Below, piece after piece: positions 1 to 8,480 of a stretch of 64,000 nt of DNA (position 1 is the stretch's first letter; each line of letters starts with the position of its first letter). The notes beneath the pieces were generated by a model. It saw nothing but the letters and a program-made list of their open reading frames with translations, did not search any database and was not told the origin of the DNA. The DNA is from Halobacteriovorax sp. DA5 (GTDB taxonomy: Bacteria > Bdellovibrionota > Bacteriovoracia > Bacteriovoracales > Bacteriovoracaceae), in NCBI RefSeq assembly GCF_002903145.1, contig NZ_PPDJ01000003.1, positions 248,001 through 312,000 on the forward strand. The letters are read 5' to 3'. Both the position numbers and the translations under genes were made by a program.

Positions 1-1
1 T

Positions 2-790
2 CAAGAAAAAGAAGATTACCCAAAAGCATTTTTAAAATTTGATAAAGAATCAAAGAAATATTGGGATTCATATAAGCCGATCTTCTTTGTTGGTGAAGAA
101 TTCAAATATGAGATTACTTGGTCAATCTTTAAGGCGGGGATCGCAACGATTACAACACAACCGATGGCACTGATCGGAGAAAAAGAAGTTCTTCATGTAA
201 ATGCTCTTTTAGAATCTGCTGAATATTTTGAAGGTATCTATAAGCTTAAAGATACTCTTGATGTTTATGTCGATGCGGACCATGGAAAATTCTCTTCTTT
301 AAAGTATGAAATGAAGCAGCGTGAATCAGGACAGGTTGTGGATGATCTTCAACTATTTGATCATGACGAACTGAAGACCTACTTTTTTTATAATCGTCTG
401 AAGAAAGGAAAAACAAAGAAGATTAAGAAAGTAGACTCTCTACCACGATACTTTACTGATTCTTTTTCCGCTCTTTATTTTATTCGCGGTATTCCAATGA
501 AGATTGGAACAAGCTTTGATTTTCCAATTATTACAAGAGGTAAGGCGTGGCTTTTAAAAGCGACTGTCGATGAAATAGAAGATATCACTATTATGGGAAA
601 AGCTTATCAAGCTTATAAGATAACTGCCCAAACACAATTTCCTGGGGTTCTAAAGAAATCTGGCGATATAAATTTTTGGATTTCAACTGATGAAACTAGG
701 ACTGTACTTAAGTTCTCTGCAAAGGTTAAAATTGGAACTGTAAAAGGAGAGCTTATCTCTCATAAAGCGGGAAAGGATACTGGTAAGTAA
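2..790 (+). CDS. DUF3108 family protein, 5' end cut off by window edge
   Basis: The reading frame is open from base 2, upstream of the first ATG at 164, so the gene starts outside the window; 262 residues are visible. The part before that ATG reads VGEEFKYEITWSIFKAGIAT, which together with the later FEGIYKLKDTLDVYVD stretch looks like the DUF3108 family of probable envelope beta-sheet proteins. The molecular function of the family is not established. Using the ATG at 164 would cut the conserved N-terminal strand, so I do not accept it as the start. A glycosyltransferase gene follows after 5 bases and the two are probably co-transcribed. Confidence 0.75.
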   Translation, partial: QEKEDYPKAFLKFDKESKKYWDSYKPIFFVGEEFKYEITWSIFKAGIATITTQPMALIGEKEVLHVNALLESAEYFEGIYKLKDTLDVYVDADHGKFSSLKYEMKQRESGQVVDDLQLFDHDELKTYFFYNRLKKGKTKKIKKVDSLPRYFTDSFSALYFIRGIPMKIGTSFDFPIITRGKAWLLKATVDEIEDITIMGKAYQAYKITAQTQFPGVLKKSGDINFWISTDETRTVLKFSAKVKIGTVKGELISHKAGKDTGK

Positions 791-795
791 AGTTA

Positions 796-1941
796 ATGGT
801 TAATATTTTTAGAAAACAACAAAATATTCTTTATGTTTCTCCAACCTATAGTTCAGGTTCGAAGGAGCGCATGCTCTTAAGAGATAGTATTTTGTTAAAA
901 GAAATTGGCCATAATATCTTCATTTACTGCTTAAAAGACTCGTTCTTGCATAGAGAGTGTAAAAAGGCCGGGATCGATTGTATTTTCCATACAGGTACAA
1001 CTAAGTTAAGAGTTTGGAATTGGTATAAGCTTTCAAAACTTAGAGGAATAATAAAGCGTTACGATATTAATATCGTTCACTGCTATCAATTAAATTTCCT
1101 ATGGCCGCTGGCCTCGTTCTTAAGAAAGAGAAATTTAACAGCACTCTTTTTCACGATTAATTTTGAAGTGAGTAAATTCTATAAACAGTTTTGGTATCGT
1201 CGCCTGATAGGAAGAATTGATCTGATCTTTATTCCTTTTAGAGAGATGATTGATTCAATTAATACTCATATGGATGTGCCTGTACGTAAGATTTATTCTT
1301 CTGGCCTTGGTGTTGATAAGATTAACTTTGAGAAAAAATATACTTTTGATGAGGAAAACTTAATTCACCTTTCTTGTTGGGTTAATGATCACGAAGTTGA
1401 GTTAAATGATCTCTCAGTTTGCTTAGAGGCTTTATGGGCCTTGAATTTAGATAATGAGCTACCTAAGAGATTTAAACTGCATATCTTCTCAAATCGAAAG
1501 TGGGAGAGAAATATCCTTTATAATCCGATAAAGGATAGAATTGCAGAGTATAAACTTGAAAATTACGTTGAATTTCATGAGCACGATAATATTTATGAAG
1601 TACGCTCTGATATCTGGATTTCGTACACGTCAAAATCTCCAATTGAAGACTACGCACTTCTGGCAATCCTTAAAGGAATTCCTACTGCTGTTCCGCGCAA
1701 TGCTACGACGGAGGAACTTCATCGAATCTACCACGGCTCTCTTGCGACTTACCGTCAAGGTGATGCACGTGAGTTGAGGACTAGAGTTAAAGATATCGTC
1801 CAAAATAATACTAAGTATAAGGAATCATGTCTTAAGTCCCGTGATGAGCTATGGAATGAGCACGGTATTGATGGTTATAAATATAACCTATTTAAACTGT
1901 ACGAAAAGCACCTGAACAAACGCCTAAGGTTCTATAATTAA
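796..1941 (+). CDS. GT-B fold glycosyltransferase (family 4-like)
   Basis: A 381-residue protein with two Rossmann-like halves. The N-terminal half begins with NILYVSPTYSSGSKERMLL (around residue 10) and includes an INIVHCYQ segment typical of acceptor domains. The C-terminal half has SPIEDYALLAILKGIPTAVP, matching the glycosyltransferase family 4 pattern of an acidic residue before a Gly-x-Pro strand that contacts the sugar nucleotide. No membrane segment is seen, so it probably works at the inner face of the membrane on a surface glycan or lipid. It lies 5 bases after the DUF3108 gene, suggesting a shared transcript. Donor and acceptor cannot be told from sequence. Confidence 0.72.
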   Translation: MVNIFRKQQNILYVSPTYSSGSKERMLLRDSILLKEIGHNIFIYCLKDSFLHRECKKAGIDCIFHTGTTKLRVWNWYKLSKLRGIIKRYDINIVHCYQLNFLWPLASFLRKRNLTALFFTINFEVSKFYKQFWYRRLIGRIDLIFIPFREMIDSINTHMDVPVRKIYSSGLGVDKINFEKKYTFDEENLIHLSCWVNDHEVELNDLSVCLEALWALNLDNELPKRFKLHIFSNRKWERNILYNPIKDRIAEYKLENYVEFHEHDNIYEVRSDIWISYTSKSPIEDYALLAILKGIPTAVPRNATTEELHRIYHGSLATYRQGDARELRTRVKDIVQNNTKYKESCLKSRDELWNEHGIDGYKYNLFKLYEKHLNKRLRFYN

Positions 1942-1954
1942 TAAGTTTTTATTG

Positions 1955-1983
1955 TTGACGTAGGGCCCCAAAAAACTTAAGAT
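1955..1983 (+). promoter_or_regulatory. Sigma-70-type promoter for rpsA
   Basis: TTGACG (1955-1960) is followed after exactly 17 bases by TAAGAT (1978-1983). This is close to the bacterial consensus and lies in the gap before rpsA. It would give a leader of about 120 bases before the ATG at 2110. Confidence 0.65.
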
Positions 1984-2031
1984 GCGCAAAATCAAAAAAT
2001 TGTAAGTTGTCTTCAGTAGAAGAGATTTACA

Positions 2032-2048
2032 CTAAGGGTTTCCCTTAG
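2032..2048 (+). promoter_or_regulatory. Inverted repeat in the rpsA leader
   Basis: CTAAGGG-TTT-CCCTTAG is a perfect 7-bp stem with a 3-base loop in the untranslated leader, between the predicted promoter and the rpsA start. There is no T-tract after it, so it is not an obvious terminator. S1 represses its own translation through leader structure in E. coli; whether this hairpin has that role is inference. Confidence 0.5.
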
Positions 2049-2109
2049 AATCAAAAAATATAAGGAATATTGATTGGACACAGTTAATAATCCTTCCATG
2101 AGGTAAATT

Positions 2110-3843
2110 ATGACAGATTTAAACAATCTAAAACAATCTTGGATGCAAGGTTACGAAGTTGTTCTTGGTGAAGACATCGAGACAAGAGATGAAACAGAGT
2201 TTTCGAAACTACTAGATTCGACAGAAACTCCAACATTTACAGAAGGTGAAGTTTTCAAAGGTAAAATTGTTAACATCTCACCAGATTACGTACTTGTTGA
2301 CATTGGATACAAGCAAGAAGGTCTTGTTCCAAAAAGAGAATTCACTAACTACGATGGTTCTCTAAAAGTTGCACTTGGTGACGAAATTGAAGTTTATCTT
2401 GATAAACTAGAGTCTCACCTAGGTAACCTAGTTCTTTCAATGGACAAAGCTCAAATCCTTAAAGCTTGGGATAAAATTTCTGAAGCATGTGAAGACGGTA
2501 CTCCAGTTACTGGTACAGTTGTAGCAAAAGTTAAGGGTGGTCTATCTGTTGATATCGGTGTTAAGGCTTTCTTACCTGGTTCACAAATTGATGTTAGACC
2601 AACTAGAAACCTTGATAAATTCATCGGTAAAAAGATGGAATTCAAAGTTATCAAGTTTAACAAGAAACGTGGAAACATCGTTCTTTCAAGAAGAGCAATT
2701 CTTGCTGAAGAAAGAGGTAAACTACGTGGTGAAGTTCTTTCTCAAATTGAAGAAGGAATGGTTGTTAAAGGTATCGTTAAAAACATCACTGATTACGGTG
2801 CATTCATCGATCTAGGTGGAATTGACGGTCTTCTACACATCACTGATATGTCATGGGGACGTGTTAAGCACCCATCAAATATCCTTACTCTTGGTGACGA
2901 AATCGAAGTTAAGATCCTTAAGTTTGATAAAGAAAAAGAAAGAGTTTCTCTTGGTCTTAAGCAAGTTCAAGAAAACCCTTGGGAAGCTGCTCAAGATAAG
3001 TATGTTGCAGGAACAAAAGTTAAAGGTGAAATCGTATCTGTTAAAGATTACGGTATCTTCATCGAGCTTGATGACGGAATCGAAGGTCTAATCCACGTTT
3101 CTGAAATGTCTTGGACAAACTCTATCAAGAACCCAACTAAGCACTTCACTGTAGGTGAAATCGTTGAAGCACAGGTTCTAGAAGTAGACGTAGAAAACAA
3201 GAGAATTTCTCTTGGTATCAAGCAACTTCAAGAAAACCCATGGGATGCTCTAGAAGCTAAGTTCCCTGTAGGTTCAAAAGTTACTGGTAAAGTTAAATCA
3301 ATCGTTGAATTTGGTATCTTCGTTGACCTTGGTGAAGAAGTAGATGCTCTAATTCACGTATCTGATTTCTCTTGGACTAAGAAAAATATCAACCTAAACG
3401 ATGATTACAAAGTTGGTGATGAGATTGAAGCTGCTGTAGTTTCAGTTGATAAAGAAAACCAAAAATTCTGTCTAGGTGTTAAGCAACTTAAAGAAGATCC
3501 TTGGAAGAAAATTGAAACAAGACTTCCAGTTGGTACAATCGTTGAAGCTCAAATCGTTAGAGTAACTGATTTTGGTGCTTTCGTTGAACTTGAAACTGGT
3601 ATCGAAGGTCTAGTTCACATTTCTGAACTATCTGAAGATAGAGTTGAGAAGCCAGAAGACGTAGTTAAGAAAGGTGACGTAGTTAAAGCTATGGTTATCT
3701 CTCTAGATAAAGATGCGAAGAAAATCGCTCTTTCTATGAAGTCTGCTCTAAACTCTGATACTCAGGGAATGCAACAAGAAGTAGTTAAGTCTGCAACTCT
3801 TGGTGATGTTCTTAAAGGTTTCAACCTTGGAAATGACGAGTAA
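2110..3843 (+). CDS. rpsA: 30S ribosomal protein S1
   Basis: A 577-residue protein with six S1 (OB-fold) repeats, the usual number and length for proteobacterial S1. Repeats start near GEVFKGKIVNIS, GTPVTGTVVAKV, GMVVKGIVKNIT, GTKVKGEIVSVK, GSKVTGKVKSIV and GTIVEAQIVRVT. The later ones carry the typical D/EFGxFV(D/E)L and GLxHxSE signatures. S1 binds mRNA on the small ribosomal subunit and helps initiate on structured messages. The ATG at 2110 follows ATGAGGTAA, a good ribosome-binding site. The gene stands alone between its own promoter and a strong terminator, as expected for a highly expressed gene. Confidence 0.97.
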   Translation: MTDLNNLKQSWMQGYEVVLGEDIETRDETEFSKLLDSTETPTFTEGEVFKGKIVNISPDYVLVDIGYKQEGLVPKREFTNYDGSLKVALGDEIEVYLDKLESHLGNLVLSMDKAQILKAWDKISEACEDGTPVTGTVVAKVKGGLSVDIGVKAFLPGSQIDVRPTRNLDKFIGKKMEFKVIKFNKKRGNIVLSRRAILAEERGKLRGEVLSQIEEGMVVKGIVKNITDYGAFIDLGGIDGLLHITDMSWGRVKHPSNILTLGDEIEVKILKFDKEKERVSLGLKQVQENPWEAAQDKYVAGTKVKGEIVSVKDYGIFIELDDGIEGLIHVSEMSWTNSIKNPTKHFTVGEIVEAQVLEVDVENKRISLGIKQLQENPWDALEAKFPVGSKVTGKVKSIVEFGIFVDLGEEVDALIHVSDFSWTKKNINLNDDYKVGDEIEAAVVSVDKENQKFCLGVKQLKEDPWKKIETRLPVGTIVEAQIVRVTDFGAFVELETGIEGLVHISELSEDRVEKPEDVVKKGDVVKAMVISLDKDAKKIALSMKSALNSDTQGMQQEVVKSATLGDVLKGFNLGNDE

Positions 3844-3870
3844 TCTACTACTTAAATAGTTGATTATACG

Positions 3871-3896
3871 AGGCCACCCCTAGGGTGGCCTTTTTT
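3871..3896 (+). terminator. Intrinsic terminator after rpsA
   Basis: A 9-bp perfect stem AGGCCACCC/GGGTGGCCT with a 3-base loop overlaps a run of six T, 27 bases after the rpsA stop. Confidence 0.9.
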
Positions 3897-3973
3897 ATGC
3901 CCGCGGACGCATGTCCAGGATGGAATTTATATTTATTCTTTCTTCAAACTCAGTTCTCCGTTAAAATATATTT

Positions 3974-4819
3974 ATGCACAAAATCACAAAAAATAACTCT
4001 GGCTTTACCTTGCTTGAGATTGTTATGGCAGCAGGCCTTTTAGCAATTATAGCACTTGGATTCGCTCGTTTCATGAAGACTCAAATGAAGTCGACAAAGA
4101 CTGCAATTAATCAAACAGAGCTAAATAACTACGCTAATGCAATTAAGGCCTATATGGCAAAGCCTGGGATCTGTAAAAGGTCTCTAGGAAAGCTTGGGGT
4201 GATAGAGAATGATCTCATTCTTGAAGAGATAGTTAGAGCTGATGGTAAGGCAAAGTACACGATAGGAGATAAGGTTAACGGAACGAATTTCGTTCTTTCT
4301 TCAATGTATATTTCGAACTTCTATGTGAACAAGGTAGAAGGACAAGACTTTCACCGTGCGGAATTAAAATTAAATTTAGAACTTAATCGTATGAATAATA
4401 ATGCTTATGGTGGGAAGACGATTATTAAGCGATTTGAGGTTGATCTATTTGTGAATGATTCAAATCGAGTAGAGGACTGCGGGGTTCTGGGTGGAATATA
4501 TTTACCAAAGATACCTTTTATGAATACTTCTTCGAGTTCCTCAACTGCAGAAACAAGTAGTGGTTCAGATTCAAACCCTAGTGAGAGTGAATCTAGTCAA
4601 GAGTCAGTAAATAACGATCTTTCGAAAAAGACTGATTACGATAAGGTCTTTGAGGAATCAATTAACGAAGCGGCCCAGAAAACTGGTCAATCACTGTCAC
4701 AAGAAGATATTAGTAAGGCCGTAAAAAATAATCCTGAACTTCAAAAGGCAATGGAATCTTTAAAATCTCTTCAAGAGAATACAAAGAAGATGGAAGCTCT
4801 TCTCAATGAAGAACTTTGA
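3974..4819 (+). CDS. Type IV pilin-like / pseudopilin protein
   Basis: The N-terminus has a prepilin peptidase site: a short basic leader ending in NNSG, cut before Phe11, with Glu at mature position 5 (G-FTLLEIVMAAGLLAIIA), followed by one hydrophobic helix that would anchor and assemble the subunit. The rest (281 residues in all) is a variable extracytoplasmic domain with two central Cys and a serine-rich linker near residues 178-215. The C-terminus is charged and helical. It stands alone, with no secretin, ATPase or other pilin genes next to it. A TAAAAT box at 3962-3967 lies 6 bases before the ATG and no Shine-Dalgarno is seen, so it may be leaderless. Confidence 0.75.
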   Translation: MHKITKNNSGFTLLEIVMAAGLLAIIALGFARFMKTQMKSTKTAINQTELNNYANAIKAYMAKPGICKRSLGKLGVIENDLILEEIVRADGKAKYTIGDKVNGTNFVLSSMYISNFYVNKVEGQDFHRAELKLNLELNRMNNNAYGGKTIIKRFEVDLFVNDSNRVEDCGVLGGIYLPKIPFMNTSSSSSTAETSSGSDSNPSESESSQESVNNDLSKKTDYDKVFEESINEAAQKTGQSLSQEDISKAVKNNPELQKAMESLKSLQENTKKMEALLNEEL

Positions 4820-4826
4820 TCTTAAT

Positions 4827-5117
4827 TTATTGATGAACCTTTCCATCTGGAAGACAAATTGAGCACCCTCCATCTTCTTCATCGATATGAGAGGCAATTT
4901 CTTCATCCAGCATTTCCTTAAGCTTTTCAACTGTTTCACTTGAGGCACCGAGAGATTCAATAAGAGTTTGCGAGACTGAAGGGATAACTAGCTTAATATC
5001 AAGGCCCATTTCTTCCAGCTCTTCAGATTTTTGATAAGCACGATCTGCGTCTTCCATTGAAAACTCATATAAGGTAGAATTGGATAGGTTATCAATAATT
5101 TTAATGCGGCTAGACAT
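4827..5117 (-). CDS. Small conserved-looking cytoplasmic protein, unknown function
   Basis: A 96-residue acidic protein starting MSSRIKIID. I chose this start because GGGAG lies 5 bases upstream; an ATG four codons earlier has no such site. It has an alpha/beta-like first half and an acidic end with a CSIC pair (DEEDGGCSICLPDGK), which could bind a metal but is too short to be a known zinc finger. It is convergent with the pilin gene and divergent from the gene at 5169. I do not recognise the family. Confidence 0.6.
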   Translation of the reverse strand: MSSRIKIIDNLSNSTLYEFSMEDADRAYQKSEELEEMGLDIKLVIPSVSQTLIESLGASSETVEKLKEMLDEEIASHIDEEDGGCSICLPDGKVHQ

Positions 5118-5168
5118 GTGAACTCCCATTACTCTTATTGATTAAATGTAACATACGAAGGCTTAATC

Positions 5169-5516
5169 GTGAAAATTAAAAAACTATTCTTTTTATCTAA
5201 TAACCAAATGATGATAACTGCTATCGAGGCCTTAGGTAGGGAAGTCGGTGGAGATTTCTTCACGCTATCTAATGAAGAAGAGGCCTTTCATTTTATCAGA
5301 GATATTGTGCCTGAAGTCATCCTCGTGGATCTTTCGACAATCACGGCCGATACAATTGGAAAAATCGAATCAGAGTTTTGCCAAAATATCCCTGTTGTTC
5401 AACTTGTGACGAAGGGTGAAGAGGGTGCTCAGCGTGTTATAGAGGCACCGTTAGATATTGCAAATTTACTTTCTAACCTCGATCGTATTTGTGGAGATTT
5501 TAATGGAGAGGGATGA
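5169..5516 (+). CDS. Receiver-like protein lacking clear phosphorylation residues
   Basis: A 115-residue protein with GTG start. The pattern KKLFFLSNN... EVILVDLSTI... IPVVQLVTKGEE... resembles a CheY-type beta-alpha fold, with the beta-3 Asp (VDLS) possibly kept. The acidic pair after beta-1 and the usual Thr/Lys are not evident, so phosphorylation is doubtful. A tiny membrane protein gene overlaps its 3' end and a parvulin follows. Function unknown; the receiver-like assignment is an inference from fold pattern. Confidence 0.55.
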   Translation: MKIKKLFFLSNNQMMITAIEALGREVGGDFFTLSNEEEAFHFIRDIVPEVILVDLSTITADTIGKIESEFCQNIPVVQLVTKGEEGAQRVIEAPLDIANLLSNLDRICGDFNGEG

Positions 5517-5592
5517 GTTTTACATGTATCTTGGCCTTGCCATTATAATTCTCGTAATCATAGGAACATACTATTGGCGATTTCATTCTTAA
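5503..5592 (+). CDS. 29-residue single-pass membrane miniprotein
   Basis: An ORF of 29 codons begins at ATG 5503, inside the last codons of the preceding gene, with GGAG 6 bases upstream. It reads MERDEFYM, then a hydrophobic span (YLGLAIIILVIIGTYYW) and ends RFHS. The acidic N-terminus and Arg/His at the C-terminus frame one membrane helix. A second possible start is the ATG at 5524. It lies between the receiver-like gene and the parvulin gene in the same direction, so it is probably translated from the same message. Function unknown. Confidence 0.5.
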   Translation: MERDEFYMYLGLAIIILVIIGTYYWRFHS

Positions 5593-5615
5593 AAAATATA
5601 TTCAAAGGAAAAACT

Positions 5616-5888
5616 ATGTCTAAGATTCGTTGTGCTCACATTCTTGTTGATCAAGAATATGAAGCGAAAGATTTATTAAAAAAGCTTGAAGATGGAAAAA
5701 CTTTTGAAGAACTTGCAAAAGATTTTTCTAATTGTCCTTCTGGGCAACAAGGTGGAGACCTTGGAGAGTTTGGAAAAGGGATGATGGTGGCACCATTTGA
5801 AAAAGCTGCGTTTGCACTAGAAGTTGGAGAGCTCTCTCCAATCGTTCGCACGCAATTTGGTTACCACCTAATTAAGAGAATCTCTTAA
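5616..5888 (+). CDS. Parvulin-type peptidyl-prolyl isomerase
   Basis: A 90-residue stand-alone parvulin domain starting MSKIRCAHILV, preceded by AAAGGAA at the right distance; an upstream in-frame TTG has no such site. It shows the family marks KIRCAHILV, FEELAKDFSNCPSG, GGDLGEFGKGMMVAPFEKAA and the C-terminal FGYHLIK. It catalyses cis-trans isomerisation of prolyl bonds. There is no signal peptide, so it is cytoplasmic, like E. coli PpiC, which has the same size. Confidence 0.9.
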   Translation: MSKIRCAHILVDQEYEAKDLLKKLEDGKTFEELAKDFSNCPSGQQGGDLGEFGKGMMVAPFEKAAFALEVGELSPIVRTQFGYHLIKRIS

Positions 5889-5893
5889 GACTT

Positions 5894-6247
5894 CTACTTC
5901 TGTTCTGGGCACTTGCTGTCCAGAACTAGTATTTGCCCTTCCTTATCATTTAATACTAAACAAGAACTTTTCTCATCTTTGATATTCTTAATGATTTCAT
6001 TGTGGATGGCCATGCAATGTCCATATCCTGGAAGAGTGAAAATATCGTGTCCACGTGTGCTATATAGGTTTAGGCCATTGATAAAACCCTGACAGTCGAG
6101 AATGACCTTATCGTAGTTCTTATTTTTGATTGAGAACATGAAGTCCATATCTGTTTTAAAATAAGCTTCAACGTCGATTGTTTTAACTGCTGAAAAGGCA
6201 GACCAAGATAGCGTAGATAGAAGTGTTGCGAGTATGATTTTGTTCAT
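5894..6247 (-). CDS. Small secreted protein, unknown
   Basis: A 117-residue protein with a clear signal peptide (MNKIILATLLSTLSWSAFSA, cut near Ala20). The mature part holds four Cys (LDCQGF, GHCMAI, SSCLVL, SKCPEQ), suggesting two disulphides in the periplasm or outside the cell. It is convergent with the parvulin gene and downstream of hflX. I recognise no family. Confidence 0.65.
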   Translation of the reverse strand: MNKIILATLLSTLSWSAFSAVKTIDVEAYFKTDMDFMFSIKNKNYDKVILDCQGFINGLNLYSTRGHDIFTLPGYGHCMAIHNEIIKNIKDEKSSCLVLNDKEGQILVLDSKCPEQK

Positions 6248-6289
6248 ACTCGCTCATCGGAATAGTAAAATTTAAATTTAATTTTTTAC

Positions 6290-7618
6290 TTAGACTTCGT
6301 CTAGTTCGTCTAGAAGGGGATCGTGAGGTCCGAGCTCAAACTTTTGTAACCCTAATGGATTATAAATAAAGTCAGGTACTCTAACTTGATAGTAGATCCC
6401 TTTTTCGTGATTACTTGTTTTAATGACGTTTGTTTTTGAAACCACAATTGAGTGTGCGGCCCCTGCATCATATGGAATAAAGAGATCGTAATTATTCTGC
6501 TTTTCTAAAAAGAAGTTAACGATGTATTCACGAAGGTTATCAATTTCATCAGTATTAAAACTAGAGATCACAAAGCTATTAGGATGTTTTCTCTTGATGA
6601 TAGTTTCAGTAATCTTATCATTTAACTTATCTTTCTTATTGAAGACAATGAAGCGCTCTTTATCAGCAAGTCCAAGTTCACTTAGTACATTATTTGTAAC
6701 TTCAAGATGCTTTTCGTAATTAGGATCACTAATATCACAAGCGATTATTAGAAGGTCCGCTTCTAGGGCAGATTCAAGAGTTGTCTTGAAACCATCAATA
6801 AGAGTGTTTGGAAGGTTTGATAAGAAACCTACCGTATCAATAAGGATCATCGGCGGCTTTGTATCTGGGTTTAACATCCTAAATGTCGAATCAAGAGTCG
6901 CAAATAGCTTATCTTCTTCTAAGACGTTTACGCGGCAAAGACGATTCATAAGAGACGACTTCCCAGCATTTGTATAACCAACAAGGGCCGTTGTAATGGC
7001 CTTCTTTGAGCGTTTCTTCTTTTGCTCAATACGAGATTTTTCAACTTCCTTAAGTTCTTTCTTGTAGAACTCAATACGCTCGCGAATGATACGACGGTCA
7101 AGCTCGATCTGCTGTTCACCCTCTCCACCACGGACACCAATACCACCTTTTTGACGGCCAAGGTGAGACCAGAAACCGGCCAGGCGAGGAAGGATATATT
7201 GCAGACGTGAGATTTCAATTTGAATACGTGCTTCTTTTGTACGGGCGTGCTCAGAGAAGATCTCAAGAATAATATGGCAACGGTCAACAACCGACATTCC
7301 TGTTAGCTTTTTGATATTTCTAATTTGTGAAGATGTAAGCTCGCAGTCAAAAACAAGAAGAGTCGAGCCTTCAGCTTTTGCATCCATTGCGATTTCTTCA
7401 AGCTTTCCTGTTCCTAAGATTGTTCCAGGATCAACAGTCTTCTTATTTTGAATATACTGTTCACCTGTTTCAATATCTAATGTTCGCATTAGTTCTCTTA
7501 GCTCTCCAAGTGAACGGAGAGTGTCTTTTTCTGTCGCATGTTCTTTAAACTTTGGACAAACTAAAGATACAAGTGAGGCCTTTGCCTCACGTGAAATAAA
7601 AAATTCATTATCAAGCAT
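6290..7618 (-). CDS. hflX: Ribosome-associated GTPase HflX
   Basis: A 442-residue protein of usual length. The N-terminal HflX domain includes the VDPGTILGTGKLEEIA segment and the glycine-rich GGIGVRGGEGEQQIELDRR linker. The GTPase domain follows, with P-loop GYTNAGKSS around residues 214-222, switch/G3 DTVGF and G4 NKKD. HflX splits stalled ribosomes and binds the 50S subunit. Its start overlaps the 3' end of panC by 8 bases, so it is the last gene of a coaBC-panC-hflX transcript; translational coupling is likely. Confidence 0.95.
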   Translation of the reverse strand: MLDNEFFISREAKASLVSLVCPKFKEHATEKDTLRSLGELRELMRTLDIETGEQYIQNKKTVDPGTILGTGKLEEIAMDAKAEGSTLLVFDCELTSSQIRNIKKLTGMSVVDRCHIILEIFSEHARTKEARIQIEISRLQYILPRLAGFWSHLGRQKGGIGVRGGEGEQQIELDRRIIRERIEFYKKELKEVEKSRIEQKKKRSKKAITTALVGYTNAGKSSLMNRLCRVNVLEEDKLFATLDSTFRMLNPDTKPPMILIDTVGFLSNLPNTLIDGFKTTLESALEADLLIIACDISDPNYEKHLEVTNNVLSELGLADKERFIVFNKKDKLNDKITETIIKRKHPNSFVISSFNTDEIDNLREYIVNFFLEKQNNYDLFIPYDAGAAHSIVVSKTNVIKTSNHEKGIYYQVRVPDFIYNPLGLQKFELGPHDPLLDELDEV

Positions 7619-8480
7619 AAGTAATTTCCACTAATCTGTTATCGATAAGGCGAGTAGGTTTACTTCCTACAAAATATGCACCAGCGATAACAACTTCTTT
7701 TGTATTTGATTCAACATCTTCTAAATTAGTACTATCAAGTACTTCAAGATAATCCCAATTTGAATCTTTTAAAGTTTCCTCAAGGATTTCGTTAAGCTGA
7801 GCCTGTGCTTCAACCCATGTCGTTCTTGCTAGAAGATTTTCTAGTTCATTTAATTTATTTGGAAGAATAAGAGCAAATTCTTTTTCTTCACTTGTCAGGT
7901 AGCCATTTCGTGATGAAAGGGCAAGGCCACTTTCTTCGCGTTTAATTGGCACTGTTTTAATTTCAAGTTCAAGATTTAAGTCATGGGCCATTTTCCTAAT
8001 GACACAAACTTGTTGATAATCTTTCTGACCAAAGAAAGCCTGGCTTGGTTTAATTAGTGTGAAGAGTTGATAAACAACAGTTGTCACACCACTAAAGTGC
8101 GTCGGACGACTTTGTCCACATAGCTTTTGCGTAATACCATCAACTGATACCGTCGTGTTAAAGCCTGCTGGATAAACTTCACTATTATCTTTTGGTAGGA
8201 AAACTAATATATCAGCGGCACGATTACCTGCCGTTTCCTTGATTAGGTCAAGGTCTTGTTCTGGTGTTCGAGGGTAGCTATCCAGATCTTCATTTTCTCC
8301 AAATTGCTTTGGGTTTACAAAGATTGTGACAACAACTTTATCACAGGTTTCAAGAGCGTTTGTTAGAAGGCTCATGTGACCTGCGTGTAGATTTCCCATT
8401 GTTGCAACAAGGCCAAGAGAGTCGTGTGAGACTTCTTTCATTGCTGCAATTAAATCTGATCGCGTTTGAATTAACTTCAA
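7611..8480 (-). CDS. panC: Pantothenate synthetase
   Basis: A 289-residue protein that joins pantoate and beta-alanine using ATP. The HIGH-type motif MGNLHAGHMSLL is near residue 28, VFVNPKQFGENEDLDSYPRT-type residues follow, and the FFGQKDYQQ and SSRNGYLT motifs of the family are present. It overlaps coaBC by 4 bases upstream and hflX by 8 bases downstream, a tightly coupled operon. Together with panB and coaX a few kilobases upstream it covers the pantothenate-to-CoA route. Confidence 0.96.
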   Translation of the reverse strand: MKLIQTRSDLIAAMKEVSHDSLGLVATMGNLHAGHMSLLTNALETCDKVVVTIFVNPKQFGENEDLDSYPRTPEQDLDLIKETAGNRAADILVFLPKDNSEVYPAGFNTTVSVDGITQKLCGQSRPTHFSGVTTVVYQLFTLIKPSQAFFGQKDYQQVCVIRKMAHDLNLELEIKTVPIKREESGLALSSRNGYLTSEEKEFALILPNKLNELENLLARTTWVEAQAQLNEILEETLKDSNWDYLEVLDSTNLEDVESNTKEVVIAGAYFVGSKPTRLIDNRLVEITYA

